From the NCBI GenBank assembly GCA_014799985.1, contig JAAVGZ010000072.1, forward strand, positions 1 through 13,200: DNA of 13,200 nucleotides, read 5' to 3'. The notes under the pieces were generated by a model. The model was not told the origin of the DNA. It worked only from the letters and a program-made list of their open reading frames with translations, and searched no databases. Source of the DNA: Helicobacter sp. (GTDB lineage Bacteria > Campylobacterota > Campylobacteria > Campylobacterales > Helicobacteraceae). Positions 1 through 8,316 of this stretch are shown here, in pieces. The position numbers and the translations under genes are program-made. How positions within the stretch are numbered: position 1 is the stretch's first letter; each line of letters starts with the position of its first letter.

Positions 1-438
1 AATCTTTTGCGCGTCCTGATAGCCCTCGCCCAAGCGCGCGCTAAAGCGCTCAAGGCTGCTGTTGCAAAAATCATACAGAATCTGCCGCACACGCGCGATG
101 TAGTGGTAGTTGCGATTCTCCAAAATCTCGCCAATCTCAAACGCCGTGTATTCCTTGCGCGGCTGCATGTCGGGATAATCTTGCGTCAAAATGTGGCTAT
201 ACGCGAGCGCATGCGTGGTCTTGACGGTCATGTTTTTGGTCGCCTTGTTGTGCATTTCCTCGACAATCGAGCGATTGAACGCGAGATACAGAAACGAGGC
301 ATGTGGCAGAGATTGCGCGATTTGCAACAGGATAAAGGTCTTGCCCGAGCCGGCAGCCGCCTGAATCTTCAGCACCCCCGCCTTGGGCAAATCGCGAGCC
401 GCTTCGATGATGGCTTGCTGCTCGGGCGTGAGGCGCAT
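1..438 (-). CDS. SF1 (UvrD/FBH1-like) DNA helicase, N-terminal part, cut by window edge
   Basis: The first 146 residues of a superfamily I helicase are visible; the rest lies beyond position 1. The start is the ATG at 438-436, preceded by an AGGGG ribosome site and 8 nt after the uvrA stop, so the gene is probably co-transcribed with uvrA. Residues 4-11 resemble the Q-motif region (LTPEQQAI). Residues 27-34 are a Walker A P-loop (AAAGSGKT). Residues 51-61 (YLAFNRSIVEE) fit helicase motif Ia, and residues 73-80 (KTTHALAY) are the motif that follows it in UvrD/FBH1-type enzymes. Members are ATP-driven 3'-5' DNA translocases acting in repair or removal of recombination intermediates. The LAFN and TTHALAY wording is closer to FBH1-like helicases than to classical UvrD, PcrA or Rep. 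Motifs II-VI cannot be checked here. The family call is fairly secure; the exact role is inference. Confidence 0.85.
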   Translation of the reverse strand, partial: MRLTPEQQAIIEAARDLPKAGVLKIQAAAGSGKTFILLQIAQSLPHASFLYLAFNRSIVEEMHNKATKNMTVKTTHALAYSHILTQDYPDMQPRKEYTAFEIGEILENRNYHYIARVRQILYDFCNSSLERFSARLGEGYQDAQKI

Positions 439-446
439 TCTAGCCC

Positions 447-3254
447 CTAGAGCCCGAGCTCGGCAGCCAAAAACTTGCCCGTATGACTCCCTGTTTGTTT
501 GTTGCGCTTCGCAATCTCTTCGGGTGTGCCGCAATCCACGAGCTCGCCGCCGCCGATGCCGCCATCTGGTCCCATATCGAGCACATAGTCGGCGTTTTTT
601 ATCATGTCGAGATTGTGTTCAATCACAATCACGCTATTGCCCAAGCTCGCGAAATGGTGCAGCACCTTCGTGAGCTTGTCGATGTCGGCAAAATGCAGCC
701 CCGTTGTGGGCTCGTCTAGGATATAGAGTGTCGCGCCCGTGTCCTTGCGCGCGAGCTCACGCGCGAGCTTGATTCTCTGCGCCTCGCCGCCGCTTAGCGT
801 TACGGCGTTTTGCCCGAGACTGATGTAGCCAAGCCCGACATCATCGAGCGTCTGGAGCTTTTGGGCGATGCGCGGCAATGTCGCGAAAAACTCGAGCGCC
901 TCGCTCACGCTCATGCTCAAGACTTCTGCGATGCTCTTGCCCTTGTAGGTGATTTCGAGCGTTTGGGGGTTGTAGCGCTGCCCGAGGCAGCTATCGCATT
1001 TGACGAGTACATCGGGCAAGAAGTGCATTTCGATTTTAATCTCGCCCTCACCTTGGCATTTCTCGCAGCGCCCGCCCTTGACATTGAAGCTGAAGCGCCC
1101 CACGCCATAGCCGCGAATCTTCGATTCCTTTGTCTCGGCAAAGAGATTCCGAATCTCGTCCATCACGCCCGTATAGGTCGCCGGGTTGCTGCGCGGCGTG
1201 CGCCCGATTGGGCTTTGGTCGAGATAGATGACCTTGTCGAGCTGCTCGAGCCCGTCAATCCCAACGCCATCGACCTTTTTCACCTTGCGTGCGTTGTTGA
1301 GCAGCTCTTGCGCCACAGGCAGCAGAGTTTGGAGCACGAGCGAGCTCTTGCCACTGCCGCTCACGCCCGTAATGCACACGAAATTGCCAAGCGGAATCTG
1401 CACGTTCAGCTTGTGGATATTGTTGATGTTCACATTGGTGATTTTGAGCCATTTCTTTTGCGGGCGGCGGTGGAAATATTCAATCTTCTTTGCGCCCGTG
1501 AGATATTGCGCCGTTGTCGTGTTGGCGCGCAACAAAGAATCGGTCGTGCCCGCAAAAATCACCTCGCCGCCGTTCTTGCCCGCGCCGGGTCCAATATCGA
1601 CCACGAAGTCGGCAGCCATAATCGTCTCTTTGTCATGCTCGACAACAATCACCGTGTTGCCCTTCTCTTGGAGGTTGCGCAGGGTTTTAATCAGCTTCAT
1701 CGTGTCGCGCTCATGCAGCCCGATGCTCGGCTCGTCAAGCACATACATCACGCCCGTGAGCCCGCTGCCAATCTGGCTCGCGATGCGGATTCGCTGCGAT
1801 TCCCCGCCGCTAATGCTGCGCGCATCGCGCCCGAGGCTAAGATACGACAGCCCGACCTCGCGCAAAAAGAACAGCCTCTCGCGGATTTCTTTCAGAATCG
1901 GTGCGGCGATGGCGTGATTCTGCGCGCTCAAATAGGCAAAGTTGGAATCCTGCTCGAAAAAGCGGCAGCTATCGGCGATGCTATCATCGAGCAGCTCGCC
2001 GATTCCGCGCCCTGCGACCCTGACGCTTAGCGAGGCGCGGTTGAGCCGATGTCCGCCGCAAATGTCGCACACCTTCTCGCTCATGAAATCGCTCAAATCC
2101 GCCTTGTCTTTGAAGATGTCATACGCAATCTTGAACAGCCCCTCCCACTGCCGCTTAATCGTGCTGTCCTTCCACGCGAAGCGAAGCTCTTGCGCGCTGC
2201 CGTGCAGAATCATCTTTTGTTGGTAATCCTCGAGTTCCTCGAAGGTTTTGGACATGTCTATCGATTCTGCTTTGCAGAGCGCCCTAAACAGCTCGAAATA
2301 GTAGCTTCGCGAGAATCCATAGATGATTTTGATGCCGCCATCGGCAAGCGGCAGGTGGGAATTGATGATTTTTTTCATGTCAATGGAATAGCGGATTCCG
2401 AGCCCATCGCACTCGGGGCAAGCACCTTTGGGCGAGTTGAAGCTAAAGCTTAGCGGCTCGAGCGGCTCGAAGCTCACCTTGCAATCAAAGCATGCCAAAT
2501 GCTCGCTATAATGCAGAATCTCGGGCTTTTGCGCGTTCTCGCCCACGCACTCGACCTCGAGTTCGCCATACGATTCGAGCAGCGCGCGCTCGACTGCCTG
2601 CGCGATTCGCTCCTTGTTCTCGTTGTTTTGCGTGATTCTGTCGACCACGACCTTAATCGTGTGCTTCTTGGTTTTGCTAAGCTCAATCTCCTCATCAAGC
2701 CGCGTCATCACGCCATCAATCTGCACGCGCACATAGCCCTTGCGCCGCAAAGATTCGATTCTGTCGGCAAACGTCCCCTTTTTGTCCTTGACAATCGGCG
2801 CGAGAATCAGCATTTTTGAGCCCTGCGGCAATAGCAGAATCTGCTCGATGATGTCGCTTGCGCTCATCTGCGAAATGGGCTTGCCGCACAGATGGCAATG
2901 CTGCGTCCCAACGCGCGCATAGAGCAAGCGGAGATAGTCATAGATTTCGGTAATCGTCCCGACTGTGGAGCGCGGATTCTTGCTCGTGCTTTTTTGGTCA
3001 ATCGCAATGGCGGGCATGAGCCCGTTGATTTTGTCGACATTGGGCTTGCCCATTTTGTCCAAAAATTGACGCGCATAGCTGCTTAGCGATTCGATATAGC
3101 GCCTCTGCCCTTCGGCATAGAGCGTCTCGAAGGCAAGCGTGGATTTGCCGCTGCCGCTAAGACCGGTAAAAACAATCAGCTTATCTTTGGGGATTTTGAG
3201 GTGAATATTTTTCAGGTTGTTTTCTTTTGCACCAATAATCTCAATCTCGGACAC
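447..3254 (-). CDS. uvrA: UvrA, excinuclease ABC subunit A
   Basis: UvrA is the damage-sensing ATPase of nucleotide excision repair; it loads UvrB on DNA lesions in the cytoplasm. The 935-residue product has two ABC modules. The first Walker A is GLSGSGKS at residues 31-38, and its signature and Walker B are ISGGESQRIRIA and VLDEPSIGLH. The second module has GVSGSGKS, a signature LSGGEAQRIKLA from about residue 820, and ILDEPTTGLH. CxxC pairs (CFDC/CPEC and CEKC/CDSC) are the zinc-finger cysteines, with further pairs in CHLC and CDIC. Length matches the family. I chose the GTG at 3254: AAAGGG lies 6 nt upstream, the protein then begins at the conserved EIEIIGAKENNL, and an earlier in-frame GTG at 3281 lies too close to the -10 box to be translated. 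The gene has its own promoter after the preceding methyltransferase gene, and a helicase gene follows 8 nt downstream. Confidence 0.97.
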   Translation of the reverse strand: MSEIEIIGAKENNLKNIHLKIPKDKLIVFTGLSGSGKSTLAFETLYAEGQRRYIESLSSYARQFLDKMGKPNVDKINGLMPAIAIDQKSTSKNPRSTVGTITEIYDYLRLLYARVGTQHCHLCGKPISQMSASDIIEQILLLPQGSKMLILAPIVKDKKGTFADRIESLRRKGYVRVQIDGVMTRLDEEIELSKTKKHTIKVVVDRITQNNENKERIAQAVERALLESYGELEVECVGENAQKPEILHYSEHLACFDCKVSFEPLEPLSFSFNSPKGACPECDGLGIRYSIDMKKIINSHLPLADGGIKIIYGFSRSYYFELFRALCKAESIDMSKTFEELEDYQQKMILHGSAQELRFAWKDSTIKRQWEGLFKIAYDIFKDKADLSDFMSEKVCDICGGHRLNRASLSVRVAGRGIGELLDDSIADSCRFFEQDSNFAYLSAQNHAIAAPILKEIRERLFFLREVGLSYLSLGRDARSISGGESQRIRIASQIGSGLTGVMYVLDEPSIGLHERDTMKLIKTLRNLQEKGNTVIVVEHDKETIMAADFVVDIGPGAGKNGGEVIFAGTTDSLLRANTTTAQYLTGAKKIEYFHRRPQKKWLKITNVNINNIHKLNVQIPLGNFVCITGVSGSGKSSLVLQTLLPVAQELLNNARKVKKVDGVGIDGLEQLDKVIYLDQSPIGRTPRSNPATYTGVMDEIRNLFAETKESKIRGYGVGRFSFNVKGGRCEKCQGEGEIKIEMHFLPDVLVKCDSCLGQRYNPQTLEITYKGKSIAEVLSMSVSEALEFFATLPRIAQKLQTLDDVGLGYISLGQNAVTLSGGEAQRIKLARELARKDTGATLYILDEPTTGLHFADIDKLTKVLHHFASLGNSVIVIEHNLDMIKNADYVLDMGPDGGIGGGELVDCGTPEEIAKRNKQTGSHTGKFLAAELGL

Positions 3255-3260
3255 AACGCA

Positions 3261-3266
3261 CCCTTT
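3261..3266 (-). promoter_or_regulatory. uvrA ribosome binding site
   Basis: AAAGGG on the minus strand lies 6 nt before the GTG at 3254. It supports this start over the in-frame GTG at 3281, which would lie at about the transcription start. Confidence 0.7.
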
Positions 3267-3283
3267 GGCAAAAAATGGCACAG

Positions 3284-3312
3284 ATTATAGCACAAAAGCG
3301 TGCTTTTGGCAA
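3284..3312 (-). promoter_or_regulatory. uvrA promoter (sigma70 type, extended -10)
   Basis: On the minus strand the -35 is TTGCCA (3312-3307, 5 of 6 matches to TTGACA), the spacer is exactly 17 nt, and the -10 is a perfect TATAAT (3289-3284) preceded by TGC (extended -10). Transcription should start near 3277, giving a leader of about 23 nt before the GTG at 3254. The spacer contains most of an inverted repeat, described separately. This is the best-formed promoter in the window; its function is inferred from sequence. Confidence 0.8.
3293..3308. repeat. 7-bp inverted repeat across the uvrA promoter spacer
   Basis: CAAAAGC-GT-GCTTTTG is a perfect inverted repeat with a 2-nt centre. It lies almost wholly between the -35 and -10 boxes. 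The centre is too short for the full arms to fold as an RNA hairpin; a 6-bp stem with a CACG loop is possible, but no U-run follows. A protein-binding operator is therefore as likely as a weak terminator for the gene ending at 3341. No matching known operator was recognised. Confidence 0.4.
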
Positions 3313-3340
3313 CATGGTGTCGGTTTTTTGGAATCGAGCA

Positions 3341-5803
3341 TCACCAATCCTCGTTGCGAAACAGACTCGTTTCCCCGTCTTTCAATCGCCATTCTCCGCT
3401 ATCTTTTTCTTCGTAGGCAATTTCTCCCAAAATGTCTCGTATCAATTTGTTGTTTGCCTGAACGCCATTTTTTGTTAGGGGTATCACTTGAAAAACGATG
3501 TCGTTGAAGCTCACGCCACGACCTTTTTCTTTTGCTCTGCCTAAAATGGCTCGAATAAAATATTCCACCCTTTTTTCTATGGGTATGGCATAATTGCTAA
3601 AACTTGCGTTTTCTTGTAGGTGATATTTGTTTGTGTCTTTATCGATGTCAAATCGTTCATTGATTGCTGGGATAAAACTCTCAAACTTTTTAGCAATCAT
3701 ATCAATATAGTTTCCCTCAACTGACTTGATAATGAGTCCATTCCATATTTCATTGAGATTTGCGCCATTATTTTCGATAATAATTTCCTCGATGTCTTGA
3801 AACATTCGTTCCATGATATTCATTCCAACCTCAAGTTTTGCTCGCACTTTGGCATTGTCGACTTTCTTGAAGTAGATGATGATTTGTCCACTCAATACGG
3901 TGCTTGGATTCTGCCTTTTCTTAAATGTCGTTTGTCCATTATCTTGCCGCACACTGCCGACATATTCAAAGCCAATATTCTCGGCGCTATCGACAAGAAT
4001 CTGCCACAGCTTTGGGTCTTGATGTTGGAACACAAACGCAAGCCAACGATTCCATTTCAGGACGCGATACATTTCTTTTAGCGAGGCTTTCATCAAGTCA
4101 TAATACTCATAGCGACTTTTTTCGAGGCTGCCTTTTTCGATACATTCTTTCTCTTTCAGGTCAGAATCCACAGGAAAGTCAAGCCATGCATTCCACATTG
4201 TGCTTAAATCAAGATATGGAATCTTCGCGCCATAGGGTGGGTCCGTGTAGATAAAGTCCACGCTTTCCGATTCGATTTCTTGCAAATTTGTTGCGTCTGC
4301 TTGGAAAATTCTTTCGCCATCGCTCTTATGAATCCTCGAATCGCTCTTTGCGAGATTTTCTCTTTGACTGAGCATTGCGCCCTTGAAATCTTTAATCACA
4401 TTTTCGAGAGGATAGAGATAGCTCTGATAAAAACAATCGCTTGGAGCATTTTCAAGTTCTTGTTTGCCTTTTACAATTCGTTGTATTTTTTGTCGATAAA
4501 CCGTTGCTGTGTCTAAAAATGTAGGCTCTTTTGCAAGCCTATAACGATAGTAAAATGCAAAATGATTGCCCCCACCATTAGGCGTTGCGTGGTAAGTTAA
4601 ATTAATAAGACTTAGGGTATTATAAAATGCCAACATCAACGCATAGCGCATATTACGCTTGTAGATTCTACTTTCCTTATTCCCACTTGGTGTTGTATGT
4701 TTAAAAACGAGCTTTCTCAAAAATGCGAGTTCAGCAAGCTGAATCTTGCTAAAAAGCTGCAAGACAGAAGACACATCGCTACCTTTTGGTAAAGCCTCGT
4801 CTTTTGGAATCCAAAGTGTCTCATCTTGTTCCTTTTGTGTCGCAACCTCGCCAAATTCCAAATCGATTGCATTGGGATAATACATCGAATCTTTCAAGAT
4901 TCTCTTCGCCTCCCTCTCGTTCTTGGGACGCAGATTCTCAAACTCGTTTAGAATCTCCTCGCTTAGCACATAGAGCGCACTCAAATCGACTTTGGCGCTC
5001 ATTGCCTTTGTCATAAAAACAGAGAGAGGATTCAAATCCACATGGATTCCAATTCTGCCGTTCATCATCGCCTCAATCGCTGTTACACCGCTGCCACCAA
5101 ACGGGTCGAGCACGACATCGCCTACGTCCGTGAAGTTTTTGATATTTTCTGAAACAACATCCCAGCTCTGACGTGTAAAGTATGCTGTACAGCCAAAATA
5201 TCGAAACCTTGCTTGTTTTTGGGGCTTGGTTATCGCCTTTGGCAGTTCCCTACTTAAATACCACTCTTCGCTCTTTTTGGGCTTTTTAGAATCTTGATTC
5301 AATGCCTGCCGCAAAGATTCTGTCGGTGTGGTAAGATATTGCTTCAAGAGCGCAAATTTTTCATTGTCAAAATGATTTGCAAAAAGCTCTTCGCAAGAAA
5401 ATTCCTCTAGCAAACTTTGTCTATTAGCCTCAAAAAGCGCAAGAATCCTGCCATTGCAAAGTGCATAATATGCGCTAGGATAAGCTAGCAAATAACTTTT
5501 CACTTGCTTTTCGGCTTTGCTATCTTTATGAATCTTAACATGTGGGGCTTTGGCATCTAAAATACTTTGCGTTTTGCCCTCCACAAAAAGCATGTAATCT
5601 GGCGTTAAATCGGTGTTGATTGTTTTGTTTGAGCCAATTTGGATTTGTGTTTTTGACGTTTTAGAAAGTAGCATTTCAAGCGCGTTTGGTTTTTTGTCAT
5701 TCTTTATGACAAAACCCAAGCTCTTTAAAAGCGGTGCGACAATCAATTCACGTACAGAATCTTCTTTAAAATCTCCATTTTCCAAAAGTGCAAAATCAAA
5801 CAT
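3341..5803 (-). CDS. HsdR-N-like PD-(D/E)XK nuclease fused to a DPPY-type DNA methyltransferase
   Basis: The 820-residue protein joins two activities. Residues 1-150 resemble the N-terminal nuclease domain of type I restriction R subunits (HSDR_N): an acidic helix ending REL near residue 20, P68-D69, then D83-A-K85, a PD-(D/E)XK active-site pattern. Residues 195-650 are a Rossmann-fold DNA methyltransferase with motif I DPFGGSG (233-239), an acidic residue in DLNP (256-259) and catalytic motif DPPY (521-524). About 280 residues separate these motifs, which could hold target recognition. Residues 660-820 form an unassigned C-terminal domain. DPPY and the DLNP context suggest an N6-adenine or N4-cytosine enzyme related to the N6_N4_Mtase/DUF1156-like group. 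The ATG at 5803 lies 10 nt after the recN stop, so the gene probably shares that operon; longer in-frame starts run into recN. GC in sampled lines is 33-35 percent against about 53 percent nearby, suggesting transfer. Restriction-modification is inferred; the target site is unknown. Confidence 0.85.
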   Translation of the reverse strand: MFDFALLENGDFKEDSVRELIVAPLLKSLGFVIKNDKKPNALEMLLSKTSKTQIQIGSNKTINTDLTPDYMLFVEGKTQSILDAKAPHVKIHKDSKAEKQVKSYLLAYPSAYYALCNGRILALFEANRQSLLEEFSCEELFANHFDNEKFALLKQYLTTPTESLRQALNQDSKKPKKSEEWYLSRELPKAITKPQKQARFRYFGCTAYFTRQSWDVVSENIKNFTDVGDVVLDPFGGSGVTAIEAMMNGRIGIHVDLNPLSVFMTKAMSAKVDLSALYVLSEEILNEFENLRPKNEREAKRILKDSMYYPNAIDLEFGEVATQKEQDETLWIPKDEALPKGSDVSSVLQLFSKIQLAELAFLRKLVFKHTTPSGNKESRIYKRNMRYALMLAFYNTLSLINLTYHATPNGGGNHFAFYYRYRLAKEPTFLDTATVYRQKIQRIVKGKQELENAPSDCFYQSYLYPLENVIKDFKGAMLSQRENLAKSDSRIHKSDGERIFQADATNLQEIESESVDFIYTDPPYGAKIPYLDLSTMWNAWLDFPVDSDLKEKECIEKGSLEKSRYEYYDLMKASLKEMYRVLKWNRWLAFVFQHQDPKLWQILVDSAENIGFEYVGSVRQDNGQTTFKKRQNPSTVLSGQIIIYFKKVDNAKVRAKLEVGMNIMERMFQDIEEIIIENNGANLNEIWNGLIIKSVEGNYIDMIAKKFESFIPAINERFDIDKDTNKYHLQENASFSNYAIPIEKRVEYFIRAILGRAKEKGRGVSFNDIVFQVIPLTKNGVQANNKLIRDILGEIAYEEKDSGEWRLKDGETSLFRNEDW

Positions 5804-5813
5804 TTTAAATCTT

Positions 5814-7361
5814 TTACTTAATTTTTGCCCTCTGCCCCAACGCCTTCGCGGCAAATTGCAGGGCTTCTTTGGTAATCTTTGCGCCGCTAATCATGCGCGC
5901 AATCTCTTGAATCTGCCCGTCTTTATCGAGCTGCCTTATCTCGCTCATATTATCGCCGCTCTTGGACTTATAGACCAAAAAATGCCTGTCGCACAAAGTC
6001 GGGATATGCGGCTGATGCGAAATCGCTAGAATCTGATAGCTTTTTGCGAGCATGCGCAAAATCTTGGCGACACCCTCCGATTCCTCGCCGCTTAGGTTCG
6101 CATCGACCTCATCGAGAATGAGCACCCCGACCTTCTCGCGCAACCCCACCTCGAGCGCCATGAGCGCGAGGCGCACGCGGCTAAACTCGCCCGCGCTTAG
6201 CTTTTTGAGCTCGGTGTCCTTGAGACACAGCGCGACATCATCGCGCCCGCTTGGCGCGTCATGCGTTTCTTGCAACGACAAAACCGAGTGGCGCAAATGC
6301 AGAATCTCGAGCAACGCATTCAAAGCGCCCTCGAAATCGGCGAGGAAAGCTGCGCGCGCATCGTGCAATTTCTGGCTGTTTGCGTCACGTTCCTGCCTTG
6401 AAAGTGCTAGCTCTTTCTCGAGCGCGAGCTTGCTCTGCTCGAGATTCTCATACGATTGCAGCTCGACCTTTTTGTGCGCGAGATACTCGAGCGCCTGCTC
6501 CTCGCTGCCATAGCGCTTGCGAATGTCGGAGAGTTGCGAGATTCTCTCGAGCAGCGCGCCCGCGTCAATCTCGAGCAAATCCTCGAGCCGCTCTTTTTCG
6601 TCCTCGACAATGTTGCGCAACTCCAAAAGCGCCTCTTGCAAAAACGCGCTATCGCGCTCAACAAGCGTGAGCAGCTGCATCGCGCAATCGGCTTTGTCGA
6701 TGAAATCATCGGTCAGCTGCGCGAGCGCGCCGAGCTTCTCGGCTTTTGAAAGCAGGCGCTTCTGTGCGAGCAACTTGTCATACTCGCCCGATTCTGGCGC
6801 GATAGATTCGATTTTCTGAATCTCAAAGCGCGCAAACTCCTTGAGCTCTTCGAGCTGCTGCTCCTTTTGTTGCAATGCGCTCAACTCTTTCTCGAGCGAT
6901 TGCGTGCGCTCAAAAAGCGCGGCATGCGCGCTTAGAGCCTGCGCAAAATCGGGCGATTTTTGGGCGATAAACGAATCGAGCAGCGCGCGGATATAACCCT
7001 CCTCGATATGCGCGTTGCGCGAGCCAAGATATTTGACAAATCCCGATGTGATGTCAATGACGCGATTCTTCGAGAGGCTTTGGGAATTGATAAAATAGCG
7101 CGTCTTGTCCTTTTTGAGAATCGACAAAATCGTTTCGTCCTCGCTCTCAATCCCCCAATCCTCGAGCTCAAGCGCCCTGTCGAAATGCGCCTCAATCACA
7201 GACGCATTGCTGTCTTTGTGCCCAAAAAGCGCGAGAATGGATTCCATGAGAATCGACTTGCCCACGCCGCTAGCGCCGCTAAACGCGTTGAAACCGCTGC
7301 TAAGCTCGAGATGGATTTCTTTGAAAACGGGAGAATTTTTAATCAGAATTTCACGAATCAT
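5814..7361 (-). CDS. recN: RecN, DNA repair ATPase
   Basis: RecN is an SMC-like ATPase that helps recombinational repair of double-strand breaks. The 515-residue product has an N-terminal Walker A, GASGVGKS (residues 29-36), a long central region rich in Glu, Leu, Lys and Gln (about 150-370) typical of the coiled coil, then the ABC signature LSAGEFSRVRLA (from 388), Walker B LILDE (414-418) and an H-loop SHQPH (His449). Length is slightly below the E. coli protein, as in other Campylobacterota. The start is the ATG at 7361, giving the conserved opening MIREILIKN; a longer open frame to 7514 overlaps nadK and shows no family similarity. The gene begins 16 nt after the nadK stop and ends 10 nt before the nuclease-methyltransferase start, so the three are probably one transcript. 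The LSAGE signature has Ala in place of the more common second Gly. Confidence 0.95.
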   Translation of the reverse strand: MIREILIKNSPVFKEIHLELSSGFNAFSGASGVGKSILMESILALFGHKDSNASVIEAHFDRALELEDWGIESEDETILSILKKDKTRYFINSQSLSKNRVIDITSGFVKYLGSRNAHIEEGYIRALLDSFIAQKSPDFAQALSAHAALFERTQSLEKELSALQQKEQQLEELKEFARFEIQKIESIAPESGEYDKLLAQKRLLSKAEKLGALAQLTDDFIDKADCAMQLLTLVERDSAFLQEALLELRNIVEDEKERLEDLLEIDAGALLERISQLSDIRKRYGSEEQALEYLAHKKVELQSYENLEQSKLALEKELALSRQERDANSQKLHDARAAFLADFEGALNALLEILHLRHSVLSLQETHDAPSGRDDVALCLKDTELKKLSAGEFSRVRLALMALEVGLREKVGVLILDEVDANLSGEESEGVAKILRMLAKSYQILAISHQPHIPTLCDRHFLVYKSKSGDNMSEIRQLDKDGQIQEIARMISGAKITKEALQFAAKALGQRAKIK

Positions 7362-7377
7362 GTTTTGACTTTCGGCG

Positions 7378-8316
7378 CTAACCCCAACGGAATTTCTCGC
7401 GCAAGATTTTGAAATAGTCATAGTGTTTGGTGTATAGCAACAGCGCGCTCTGCGTGGCTTTGCGCACAAAGAGGCGGCTGCCAAACTCGAATTTGGTGCG
7501 CCTCTGCCCGTCAATGAGCAGGCTCGCGGCGCTTGGCTCGAGCAGCTCGAGGCACAAAACGAGGTCAGAGGAGAGCACGAGCGGGCATTGCGTGAGCGAA
7601 TGCGCGCATATTGGCGTCAAGATGATGTTCTCGGAGAAAGGATACAGAATCGGTCCGCCCGCGCTGATGTTGTAGGCTGTCGAGCCATGCGGTGTCGAGA
7701 TGAGCAGCCCATCGCCACCAAAGCTGTTGAAGGGCTTGCACTCGTCTTGCTCGGTAACGATAGAGATTTGCGGGTAAATCATGCCAAACGTGTCGCTGCG
7801 CATGAGCGTAAATTCATTGAACGCGAAAAAGTGAATGATTTTTTCGTCTATCGAATGCACGCATGCCGTCTTGCCATAATGCACGCCAATGGTGTCGACA
7901 AGCAGCGGATATTTGCCATGCCAATGCAGCTCGCCCTCGAGCATCAGGGCTTCTTGGATAGAATATTCACCATTCACGAGGCATTCACACAAAAGGCTGA
8001 CTTCGTTGCGATAGATTTCGGCGAGGAATCCCATGCGCCCCATATTCACGCCCATCACGGGGATTTGCGAGCCATACGAACGGCGAATGAGCGCGAGCAG
8101 CGTGCCGTCCCCACCCACAGCGAGCAGCAAATCGACACAATGCAGCAGCTCCTCGAACGTGAGCCCCTCGCTCTCTTGAATCATCTCCGCGCTCGAGCTA
8201 TCGAGTATGGTCGTGAGATTGTAATGCTTGAAAATCGCCTTGATTTCGTGGTAGTAGGCTGCCAAAGACGGCATGTTGGGGCGCAAAATCACGCCGATAT
8301 TGCGAATCCGTCTCAT
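7378..8316 (-). CDS. nadK: NAD kinase
   Basis: NadK phosphorylates NAD to NADP in the cytoplasm. The 312-residue product carries the hallmark GGDGT (68-72), the nucleotide-binding NE pair (Asn167-Glu168 in AFNEFTLMR) and the glycine-rich GDGLLISTPHGSTAY block (191-205) followed by SAGGPI. It is somewhat longer than many bacterial NadK proteins; extra residues lie around 130-160, between GMNMGR-like and NE motifs. The ATG at 8316 overlaps the TGA of the upstream J-domain gene (ATGA), with no clear ribosome site of its own, so translation is probably coupled. recN follows 16 nt downstream. A nadK-recN order is familiar in Helicobacter and Campylobacter relatives. The family assignment is secure. 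Confidence 0.96.
   Translation of the reverse strand: MRRIRNIGVILRPNMPSLAAYYHEIKAIFKHYNLTTILDSSSAEMIQESEGLTFEELLHCVDLLLAVGGDGTLLALIRRSYGSQIPVMGVNMGRMGFLAEIYRNEVSLLCECLVNGEYSIQEALMLEGELHWHGKYPLLVDTIGVHYGKTACVHSIDEKIIHFFAFNEFTLMRSDTFGMIYPQISIVTEQDECKPFNSFGGDGLLISTPHGSTAYNISAGGPILYPFSENIILTPICAHSLTQCPLVLSSDLVLCLELLEPSAASLLIDGQRRTKFEFGSRLFVRKATQSALLLYTKHYDYFKILREKFRWG

Noticed and set aside
810..2030. A 406-codon open frame on the plus strand opposite uvrA.
   Set aside because: It lies wholly antisense to a clear uvrA, shows no recognisable domain, and is a by-product of the GC-rich codon usage that removes stops from the opposite strand.
2507..2512. TATAAT on the plus strand inside uvrA.
   Set aside because: It lacks the TGC extension and a -35, lies in coding sequence, and has no plausible plus-strand gene downstream.
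3255..3281. Earlier GTG start for uvrA at 3281.
   Set aside because: It lies only 2 nt after the perfect -10 box, so it would be upstream of the predicted transcription start; the GTG at 3254 has a ribosome site.
3341..5803. Phase-variable homopolymer or short tandem repeat in the methyltransferase gene, as common in Helicobacter restriction genes.
   Set aside because: The longest runs seen are about six T; no poly-G, poly-C or repeated short unit is present, and the frame is intact.
5804..5854. Longer start for the nuclease-methyltransferase (17 more codons).
   Set aside because: The extension runs into the recN coding end and is basic and unlike the family; the ATG at 5803 fits the operon spacing.
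7362..7514. Longer start for recN (51 more codons).
   Set aside because: It overlaps nadK by over 130 nt and the extra residues are an out-of-frame reading of nadK; MIREILIKN at 7361 is the normal RecN opening.
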